Assembly (NCBI GenBank): GCA_009746045.1
Contig: RPFO01000352.1
Span: 1-32,414, forward strand
Length of the DNA stretch: 32,414 nt
Origin: Mesostigma viride
Taxonomy: Eukaryota; Streptophyta; Mesostigmatophyceae; Mesostigmatales; Mesostigmataceae
Reading direction: 5' to 3'
A model generated the notes under the pieces. That model was not told where the DNA came from. It searched no databases and saw only the letters and a program-made list of their open reading frames with translations. The translations under genes and the position numbers were made by a program. Positions within the stretch are counted from its first letter, which is position 1. Each line of letters opens with the position of its first letter. Below are positions 25,229 to 31,920 of the stretch, piece by piece.

Positions 25229-26107
25229 ATGGACGCGATGGACTCGGGCACAGTGGAAAGAACCGTGTCGGTGGACGTGGCGGACCTGGCGTGTGTCATC
25301 TGCATGAACGCGGTGTACGACCCGGTTGTGATCGAGTGCCAGACGAGGGTGGAGGGGCGTAAATGCGAGTCGCTGATTTGCCGTGAGCCCTGCATGAAAC
25401 TGCTGATCGAGAAGCAGAGGAGCCGCCCGGGCGTGGCGTCGGCGGTTTCTGGAAAGTGCATCATCTGCCGCAAACCGTGGCAGAGGTATCAGACCAGGCC
25501 CATGGTGACCCTTCACAACATAACCGCCAACCTTCGCAGGACCTGTCCGAACGCCGCGAACGGCTGCGACTTCACGGGGCTGCATCCCGAGATCCGCAAC
25601 CACGCCCGCGAGTGCGCCTACGTCCGCGTGGAGTGCCCCAACCGCTCGTTCGGCTGCGAGAAGGTGATCCTCCGCAGAAACCTGGACGAGCACCGCAGGA
25701 ACTGCGAGTTCTTCCCCTGCAAATTCTCGCTGAACGGCGACGGCTGCGTCCACACGGGACTCTTCGCGTGGATCCAGGAGCACGAGCGGACGTGCGAGTA
25801 CAGTTCCGAGCCATGCGTGTCCGTGATCCAGCAGGCCAGGAGGAGGTACGGAGCCTGGAGATCATGCAACGAGAACAACCTGCTGCGATGGGACTTGTGC
25901 AGGCGCGGGGAGCCGTACGACGAGGCGACGTGTCCGTGTCACTCCCGTAACGCCGACGACGCGCGAACCGTCACCTACACGGCGACGGAGACTGCGCCCG
26001 TGGATATGAGCCGCGACGACCAGGAAGTCACCTCCAACGACTGGTTCGGACCCAACCCGCCCCGTTTTGCCAGGGGGGCCGCCGAGGACGCTAGTGCCGA
26101 ATCATGA
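25229..26107 (+). CDS. RING/TRAF-type zinc-finger protein (putative E3 ligase or adaptor)
   Basis: Intact gene, 292 residues (a second Met lies three codons in). A RING/U-box-like N-terminal domain begins with CVICMNAVYDPVV (Cys22, Cys25) and continues with CREPC and CIICRKPW. Two TRAF-type zinc fingers follow: TCPNAANGCDFTGLHPEIRNH and ECPNRSFGCEKVILRRN, each with the C-x5/6-C-x11-H-x3-C type spacing. A third Cys/His-rich unit (CKFSLNGDGCVHTG) precedes a variable C terminus. In cells this RING plus TRAF-zf arrangement makes E3 ubiquitin ligases. The stop overlaps the next gene's start (ATGA at 26104), so the two are probably coexpressed. Confidence 0.8.
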   Translation: MDAMDSGTVERTVSVDVADLACVICMNAVYDPVVIECQTRVEGRKCESLICREPCMKLLIEKQRSRPGVASAVSGKCIICRKPWQRYQTRPMVTLHNITANLRRTCPNAANGCDFTGLHPEIRNHARECAYVRVECPNRSFGCEKVILRRNLDEHRRNCEFFPCKFSLNGDGCVHTGLFAWIQEHERTCEYSSEPCVSVIQQARRRYGAWRSCNENNLLRWDLCRRGEPYDEATCPCHSRNADDARTVTYTATETAPVDMSRDDQEVTSNDWFGPNPPRFARGAAEDASAES

Positions 26108-27141
26108 CCGACGACCCGCTGCCCTGGTCGCTGGTCGCGGACCACCTGGACGCGAGCGACCTGGAGAGGCTGCGGTTCGCCATGAAGGGGGACGCGGACT
26201 ACCGTGCTGCACTGAAGGGGCTGGAGGGCGACTTGGATGCCAAGAGCCTGAGTCTCCGTGCCCGCCTGGCGCCCTTGTACAGTTCGGTCGTCGCTTCATC
26301 GCACGACGCGAACCGGTTCATACAGGCCTTCAGGGCCATGAGAAACGTCGTGATGGAGTACGGGGGGAGCGCGCACGAGGACAGGGTCATCTCTTTCGTG
26401 CACGCCATGAAGCCCGCGGCCATAACCCCCGAGGGGTGGACAAAGGACCACACGCTCGCGGTGGAAATGCTTTTCCCGATCGCTCAATTCGACACGAGGT
26501 CCTGGGAGTGGTACGACCACCTGACGCGGGCGGTGCTGATGCTCATCCATGGCGACTCCGCCAGCAAGAACCACCCCACGATGAGGGCCTACTGGCTCTT
26601 CGGCAACGCGTTCGGGATTGAGAACGCCGTCACATTCCTGACCCTCACGTTGATCCTCTTCCGGGACTTTGCTTACGATAAGCAAAACTTGCGCCTGTTC
26701 CTGCATCTGTACAAGAGAGCCGCGGACCGGAGGGGGGACGCCATCCGCTTCTGGTTTGCGGAGACCAACGCGACCTACATCAACCCGCGCGTACGGGGAT
26801 CCCACCACGAGCTCATGCCCGCCATGATGCCGACCGGGTTGCGATTCCCCCAGATCACTCGTGCCGCGAGGGGGGACTACTCGTGCAGGAGGACCGGGAT
26901 GGGTCCTATTGACGCCTGGGTGGATGAGAGGGTGGAACACTTCCGCTGCCTGGCAGACATCTACAAGAGGCGGCTGGAGCGTGCTTTTCAGATGATGAAA
27001 AACGAGAACGCCGGCAAGCTGGCATTTTGCTCCCTGAAGTGGAGCAATATAGCCTGGCCCGCGTGTGCCTCGTACGCCAACCACGAGTGGATCGTGCGCC
27101 TGTTCAACGAGCCCAGCCTGCACATTCGTAGCGATATATAA
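26104..27141 (+). CDS. Hypothetical protein with F-box-like N terminus
   Basis: This intact 345-residue protein overlaps the RING/TRAF gene by 4 bp. The first 30 residues (LPWSLVADHLDASDLERLRF) resemble an F-box (LP.ELl..If..L...dl..l...), the Skp1-binding motif of SCF ubiquitin ligases. The remainder is helical and aromatic-rich, without visible repeats; phrases include FGNAFGIENAVTFLTLTL and RLFLHLYKRAADRRGD. Giant viruses carry many such F-box proteins. The assignment is by motif only. Confidence 0.55.
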   Translation: MTDDPLPWSLVADHLDASDLERLRFAMKGDADYRAALKGLEGDLDAKSLSLRARLAPLYSSVVASSHDANRFIQAFRAMRNVVMEYGGSAHEDRVISFVHAMKPAAITPEGWTKDHTLAVEMLFPIAQFDTRSWEWYDHLTRAVLMLIHGDSASKNHPTMRAYWLFGNAFGIENAVTFLTLTLILFRDFAYDKQNLRLFLHLYKRAADRRGDAIRFWFAETNATYINPRVRGSHHELMPAMMPTGLRFPQITRAARGDYSCRRTGMGPIDAWVDERVEHFRCLADIYKRRLERAFQMMKNENAGKLAFCSLKWSNIAWPACASYANHEWIVRLFNEPSLHIRSDI

Positions 27142-27154
27142 TTCTGCGTGCTTT

Positions 27155-27163
27155 CCTATATGG
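27155..27163 (+). promoter_or_regulatory. TATA-like element upstream of the myristoylation-signal gene
   Basis: CCTATATGG ends 4 bp before the ATG at 27167 and has the same CTATA core as the element at 5429-5437. Function is inferred from position. Confidence 0.35.
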
Positions 27164-27166
27164 TAG

Positions 27167-27376
27167 ATGGGTGCCTGCGTCTCGCGAGATAAGAGGGTAC
27201 TTCCGCGTAACGATGCGCTGAGTCCGCTAGACATCGCGTTGATGGTACAGGCCCTGGAGGGCGAAAACGAGATTGCCGATTCGTGCAAAGTGTTTGAATT
27301 AAACCAAGTTGTCATTCCAAAATTAATAAATGCACTCATTAAAGACAAACAGACATGGACACAATCGCCTGGTTGA
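27167..27376 (+). CDS. Small protein with N-myristoylation/palmitoylation signal
   Basis: 69 residues starting MGACVSRDKRVLP. Gly2, Ser6 and the basic residues that follow fit the N-myristoyltransferase consensus (G-x3-S/T), and Cys4 could be palmitoylated, so the product is probably membrane-tethered. The rest is helical (LSPLDIALMVQALEGENE). AATAAA at 27325 lies inside the 3' end. The last 22 bp overlap the next gene in another frame. Lipid-anchored small proteins occur in virions of large viruses; the role here is unknown. Confidence 0.6.
   Translation: MGACVSRDKRVLPRNDALSPLDIALMVQALEGENEIADSCKVFELNQVVIPKLINALIKDKQTWTQSPG
27325..27330 (+). terminator. AATAAA sequence between overlapping small genes
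   Basis: AATAAA inside the last part of the 27167 gene, upstream of the gene at 27355. It may be coincidental, since the surrounding sequence is AT-rich. Confidence 0.25.
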
Positions 27377-27579
27377 GATCCGCACGTATGTTTGGGATCG
27401 CCTTATTCGACGTCCTCGCCACCCTAGCGGTGGCCGCGGGGTACAGCGCCTACAAACGAAGGGCCGTGAACCTGCGCGACATGGCCGTCAAGTTCCTACT
27501 GCTACTCCTCGTCGGGGAGCTGCTCCATCTGCTCCTGGAGGTGGACACCCGCGTCACTCGATACCTCACTCGCCCATGA
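27355..27579 (+). CDS. Small two-TM membrane protein
   Basis: 74 residues with two hydrophobic segments (FDVLATLAVAAGYSAY, about 18-33, and AVKFLLLLLVGELLHLLL, about 43-60) separated by a basic loop. The pattern 'Dvl.T.......y........f...fllg...H..' recalls a short membrane protein conserved in several giant-virus groups, where it is associated with virions or membranes. The ATG at 27355 overlaps the previous gene by 22 bp. The end overlaps the convergent F-box gene by 14 bp. Confidence 0.65.
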   Translation: MDTIAWLRSARMFGIALFDVLATLAVAAGYSAYKRRAVNLRDMAVKFLLLLLVGELLHLLLEVDTRVTRYLTRP

Positions 27580-28537
27580 CCGCGTCGAGCCCGTAGCGCC
27601 TGCCGCAGTTGCCGCCGAACCCGTGGAACACGTCGTAGATGTACGTCAACGTGCGTAGGCAGAACACGCAGCAGTTGCTCCTCATCCAGCTGTGGAGGCA
27701 CTCGCGCGGGTTGGCGGCCATGCGCTCCATCTGTTTCTCCATGCCCGACGTCCACCCGGCCGTTTTGTACACCGTGCCATCCTTCATCGCCACCAGGATG
27801 GTCTGGGTGTACCGCCATCGCTTGAAGTCGTACTTGAACCCCCACATGTTTCCCAAGCTGTCGAGAGAGAACAAGATGATGAGAGGGCCGAGATGCGAGC
27901 TCGCATCCTCCATCAGCCGAGCGGGCATGTACACGCAGCCGTACCCCACAGGGGCGATCACACGCCTGTTGGCGCGAAACCCCGCGTTCAGAATGGTGGC
28001 GAGCTGGTTGGCGCCCTGGCACGCGAGGGGAGGGGGGGAGCAGCCCAGCTGCGTGGGGAGGGTGAGGGTGTGGGTACTCCCCTTGGAGCCAAAGAGGGTG
28101 AATGCGACCTCGTTGGCGCCCGGGCCGCAAGGAAACATCCACTCCAGGACACTCTTCAGCTCCAGAAAGGCCTTCTCCACGCGGATGAATCTCCTGTCGT
28201 TGACCAGGAAAGAGGTGGGGGTCTTCCTCTCAGCCAGGTGGAGCACGCTCTTGATGGTTTCCTTCAAACGCCTCACCACCCCACCCTGGTAGGCCCTGAA
28301 ACTGCTCTCATCCCTCCCCATGAGCGGGTGAGACATGCACTTGATCAACTGAAACGCGGCCGAAAACTCCGACACGACCCCTTTGAAGAGGGCCTTGTTG
28401 AGTGCCATAGTCATGGCAGCATCCTGCAGGGGCATCTTGGAGAGAACATCATTGAGCACTTCTTGTGGAAGATCTTCTAGCCTCTTCCCTGCCTCTGCCA
28501 CTTCCTGCTGCCTCCCCCCCTTGCTTGGATGCTGCAT
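27566..28537 (-). CDS. F-box protein with CpG-free 5' end
   Basis: 323 residues from the only ATG (28537). The F-box lies near the N terminus: RLEDLPQEVLNDVLSKMPLQ (about 19-38), with the typical LP.Ev...vls.m. The rest is a mixed globular domain ending in a Cys-rich tail (NCCVFCLRTLTYIYDVFHGF). A second frame upstream (to 28667) encodes a hydrophobic stretch (IAVLVTGVYFLVLSILPDLV) and would join through the C7 run at 28514-28520. It opens only with a GTG after a stop, so I leave it out. The 5' part (28377-28537) has no CpG, while the rest is CpG-rich. An SCF adaptor role is inferred. Confidence 0.7.
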   Translation of the reverse strand: MQHPSKGGRQQEVAEAGKRLEDLPQEVLNDVLSKMPLQDAAMTMALNKALFKGVVSEFSAAFQLIKCMSHPLMGRDESSFRAYQGGVVRRLKETIKSVLHLAERKTPTSFLVNDRRFIRVEKAFLELKSVLEWMFPCGPGANEVAFTLFGSKGSTHTLTLPTQLGCSPPPLACQGANQLATILNAGFRANRRVIAPVGYGCVYMPARLMEDASSHLGPLIILFSLDSLGNMWGFKYDFKRWRYTQTILVAMKDGTVYKTAGWTSGMEKQMERMAANPRECLHSWMRSNCCVFCLRTLTYIYDVFHGFGGNCGRRYGLDAVMGE

Positions 28538-29383
28538 CCTTGCCAGCTGCTGCTACCAGGTCTGGAAGGATGGATAGCACAAGGAAATACACCCCAGTCA
28601 CCAGCACTGCTATGTCAAGCTTGGATGTGGCTCTGTGGGCACCTGAGAAAATGACCAAGGCCTTCACTCAGGGGTGCTGTCAGCCTTAAAATCTGAGAGC
28701 AACACAAAGGGTAGCAGCTGGGAAAATAGGAAGGTAGCTGAGGTGAGTGAATCTGTGGCAAAAGCCTTGTCCATGGCATCTATAGTAGGGGGCATACTTT
28801 TTTTCATGTTGCCGGCGTTAGCGGCAGGCGCGGGAGAGACGCGGCGGTTATCAGAAAAATGCAGGGTCGGCGGCAGGTTACGAAAAGTCGGCCGAGACTC
28901 CATGGCTATCGGGCCTTTGCCGGGGAGTTATTAAAATTCTGCCAGGATTCCGTGGCGCGGGGGGCAGTCCCGTGGAGTTACCAGAAGTTGGCCGACAGCA
29001 CGGTGCGTGCATGCATGGGGCGCGGCGTCGGAGTTCCCTCAAGTTTCCCGCCAGTCCGGAACGCGTGCCGCGGTGCCGGCGGTTACCGAAAGTTTCCCGC
29101 GAGTTCGCCGGCAAATCTGGGCCACAAACGAGGCGCTGTGGCGGGATTTGCGCCGTTTGCGCGCGGCCACCCCCGCACAACCGGCAGGATACCGCGTTCA
29201 CGCCGGAGCTACGAGGATTTATGGGAAATTTGCCCCCCACCTGGCCATCTCTCACAAGCTGAAAGCCTCATGGCACCTCCCAACCAGTGGCAAGAATGCA
29301 CCTTGTTACCATGTGATTTTCGCATCTCGGCCGGTGTTCGACTAAAAGGGCCAGGTTTTTCTGTGTCCACTACATAGAAAACC
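28538..29383. other. Non-coding island between divergent F-box and helicase genes
   Basis: The 5' half (to 28812) is completely free of CpG. Positions 28813-29213 are CpG-dense and contain elements also found near the inverted repeat: GGAGTTACCAGAAGTTGGCC (28975-28994) and GGCGGTTACCGAAAGTTTCC (near 29079), plus AAGTTTCCCGCC. Then 29214-29330 is again CpG-free. Open frames here (for example 28674-28934 plus and 28664-28903 minus) are not convincing genes. It may hold the divergent promoters of two genes. Confidence 0.55.
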
Positions 29384-31753
29384 ATGGCTGGAAAGAAGAA
29401 GCTGTCACATCACCAATCCAGGGGTGCAGGTGACAGCCCCTCCTCCCCCACCATGGAGGGCAGGGCATCCAAAAAGTCAAAGTTTGTGGATGATGCTGCT
29501 GAGGAGTCATCTGATGAGGAGGGCAACAAGGGAGGGGAGGAGAGTGAGGATTTTTCGCCGGAAAACTCGCAAGACAGGGGATTTATTGATGATCAGCATG
29601 TGGACCACCCTCCTGTCATGCCCAACCCTGCCACTGTGTTCCCAGATGATGATGATGAGGAGGAGGAGGATATGGAGGAGGAGGAGGAGGGCCCCACACC
29701 ACCTCCAGAGGAGGAGGAGGAGGAGGAGGAGGCTGCTGGTGATGGTGGAGTGGATGGAGCAGCTGGAGCTCCTAGTATTGGGTCGCAGCCGGCGGGATAC
29801 GACGACCTGAAGGCCTTCAGGAACCTTCTGGCCGACCCGGAGGGGATGATCACCTTCATCACCGACTGCAAGACCTTCTCGGAGGAGCGGATCATGGAAA
29901 TCGCGCGCATGCTCAAGGTCGGCATCGTGGAGGCCCACCCCGCGTGCATCATGGAGGACATCTTCAAGCTGTACAAGCCAGAGCTCAACCCCTTCGGCGA
30001 CGAGGACGACGACGCGCGCCACGCCACCTGCTGGAAGTACGTGAACTGCTGCGACTCCGTCCCGCTCGTCTACGAGGCCCTCAACAAGAGCAACCTGGCG
30101 GTCATGTCAAGGCTGCACGGCCTCGTCGCGCAGATGGAGGAGGTGGGACCCACCGAACTCGTGGGTGATGTCACCGATGCCGTGGGGCGCGTCTTCACCA
30201 TGCGTGAGGCGGTCTGCTGCATCCTCGAGGCCCGGCTGCCCCAGAGGGAGAGGGAGAGCCTGCTCCTCTCCAAGCTGATCGTGCGGCTCTCCCACGGGAG
30301 CGCCGAGCTCAACGATCTGCACAGGCTCATGGTCATCCTCACAGCACACTGGCACCACATGGGCTACAGGAAGGGGGAGGAGGACAGCGACGACGGGGTC
30401 TACGTCCGCGAGTTCACGCCCGAGGGCCACGACACCCACTACTGGAAGAAGGTAACCACCATCAAGAAGTGGGTGCGCGAGATGACCAGTCCGGAGTACC
30501 CCATCCCGTGGAAGATCTGCCAGAGGGATGGCAGCACGTGCAAGAAGGCCACCGAGCACATCATGGAGTCGGCGCCGGCCGCCTTCCCCGTCCGCCCCAA
30601 GGACCGCCACGTGTTCGCCTTCCGCAACGGCATATACCGCGCCGACACGGACGAGTTCTTCCCCTACGACGGCCCGCGCAAGCTCCCCAGCGACGTGGGG
30701 GCGTGCCGGTACTTTCCGGATGCCCATGTGCCCCCCGAGTTCTTCGAGGAGGGCGCGTTCCGGGGCGAGTTCGAGGACGGAGAGTGGGTCGACATCCCCT
30801 GCGAGCCGGTGTCCACCGTACTGGAGTTCCAGGGCTACTCGCGCAACGTGCAGAAGACCTTCTGGGCACTCGCGATCGGTCGCATGCTCTACAACCTCAA
30901 GGAGCTGGACATGTTCGAGGTCATGGTCTTCCTCAAGGGCATGGCGGGGTCGGGCAAGTCCACGCTCATCAACATCATGAACCTCATCTACGGGCCGGAG
31001 GTGGGCGTGCTGTCCAACAACATCGAGAGCATGTTCGGACTGTCCAAGCTCAAGGACAAGTACGCCAACATCACCGTGGAGATCGACGAGCGGTTCAAGC
31101 TCACCCAGAGCGACTGGCTGTCCATGGTCAGCGGGGAGCGCATCTCCATGGCCGTCAAGCACGGCGACCCCATCACCGAGGACTGGCGCCCCCCCCTGCT
31201 GGCCGCCGGGAACAAGATGTTCTGGACCTCGGACAACGCCAGCCAGATCAGCCGCCGCCTCGTGCTCTTCCCGTTCGACAAGAAGCCCGAGGAGCCCGAC
31301 GCCACGCTGGCCCACCGGATGAAGGCCAACGTCGCGGCCATCATCGTGAAGGGCAACCGCGCGTACAGGGCGCTGGTGCGGGCCGTCGGCAGCCGGTCGG
31401 TGCACAAGTACATCGACCCCCAGTTCACCGAGTGGCGCAGGCAGGCCGCCGAGAGCTCCAGCCTGCTCATCACCTTCCTCAACTCCGTGTCCTGGGTCGA
31501 GCGCGGGGAGGAGTGCTACATGCCCTGGGACCTGTTCGAGAAGAAGTTCACCGAGTGGGCGGGGGCGCGGGACAAGCGCAAGACCAACATGGACGAGGAC
31601 TACTACAAGTACATCTTCGCGGAGTTCAACATCCGCGTGGTCAAGGACAGGACCTGGAAGAACTACCCGCGCAACTCCAACACTCGCAAGCGGGCCATCT
31701 GGCTCTACGGCGTGGACTTCAACTTTGACGAGGAGGAGGCGGGCGGCGTGTGA
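29384..31753 (+). CDS. D5-like SF3 helicase (primase-helicase C-terminal part), no primase domain
   Basis: Intact, 789 residues. The helicase core is clear: Walker A GMAGSGKST (about 520-528), Walker B-type VEIDE (about 565-570) and the motif C/arginine-finger region LLAAGNKMFWTSDNASQISRR (about 605-626). The region before it (FWALAIGRMLYNLKELD) matches the D5-N domain. It unwinds DNA during replication. The N terminus is disordered and acidic (Glu/Asp runs to about residue 135), with no visible AEP-primase motif, unlike many D5 proteins of larger size; a separate primase may exist elsewhere. Codons before about 29784 are nearly CpG-free, in contrast to the rest. The start is the ATG at 29384. 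Confidence 0.9.
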   Translation: MAGKKKLSHHQSRGAGDSPSSPTMEGRASKKSKFVDDAAEESSDEEGNKGGEESEDFSPENSQDRGFIDDQHVDHPPVMPNPATVFPDDDDEEEEDMEEEEEGPTPPPEEEEEEEEAAGDGGVDGAAGAPSIGSQPAGYDDLKAFRNLLADPEGMITFITDCKTFSEERIMEIARMLKVGIVEAHPACIMEDIFKLYKPELNPFGDEDDDARHATCWKYVNCCDSVPLVYEALNKSNLAVMSRLHGLVAQMEEVGPTELVGDVTDAVGRVFTMREAVCCILEARLPQRERESLLLSKLIVRLSHGSAELNDLHRLMVILTAHWHHMGYRKGEEDSDDGVYVREFTPEGHDTHYWKKVTTIKKWVREMTSPEYPIPWKICQRDGSTCKKATEHIMESAPAAFPVRPKDRHVFAFRNGIYRADTDEFFPYDGPRKLPSDVGACRYFPDAHVPPEFFEEGAFRGEFEDGEWVDIPCEPVSTVLEFQGYSRNVQKTFWALAIGRMLYNLKELDMFEVMVFLKGMAGSGKSTLINIMNLIYGPEVGVLSNNIESMFGLSKLKDKYANITVEIDERFKLTQSDWLSMVSGERISMAVKHGDPITEDWRPPLLAAGNKMFWTSDNASQISRRLVLFPFDKKPEEPDATLAHRMKANVAAIIVKGNRAYRALVRAVGSRSVHKYIDPQFTEWRRQAAESSSLLITFLNSVSWVERGEECYMPWDLFEKKFTEWAGARDKRKTNMDEDYYKYIFAEFNIRVVKDRTWKNYPRNSNTRKRAIWLYGVDFNFDEEEAGGV

Positions 31754-31874
31754 GAGGCGCCTTTGTGTTTATCACCGTGCCCGCGTGGCCGGTTGGTGGT
31801 TGGCGTGCATGCCACAATTGGATGTTTGCTGTGGTCCTTGTGTTTCCTATGCAATACTACTCCGATCCAAGATG

Positions 31875-31880
31875 AATAAA
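31875..31880 (+). terminator. AATAAA polyadenylation-type signal
   Basis: AATAAA about 120 bp after the helicase stop, followed by a T run, in the 167-bp gap before the zinc-motif gene. Confidence 0.5.
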
Positions 31881-31920
31881 GATGCTTTTTTTTTATATCA
31901 CGCAACTGTAATTGACTCCC

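Noticed and set aside
28538-28667. N-terminal membrane extension of the F-box protein
   Set aside because: It needs a frame change at a C7 run and has only a GTG directly after a stop. The ATG at 28537 gives a complete F-box protein.
28674-28934. 86-codon plus-strand frame with a hydrophobic segment
   Set aside because: It lies in the non-coding island, crosses the CpG-free/CpG-rich boundary and has no family features or neighbouring gene context. The hydrophobic stretch alone is not enough.
30107-31405. 432-codon minus-strand frame opposite the helicase
   Set aside because: His/Leu/Val-rich antisense translation of a GC-rich gene; the plus frame contains all SF3 motifs.
29384-31753. HUH endonuclease-SF3 fusion (as in Yaravirus-like viruses)
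   Set aside because: No HUH motif or conserved Tyr is visible in the acidic N terminus, and the core resembles D5-type helicases.
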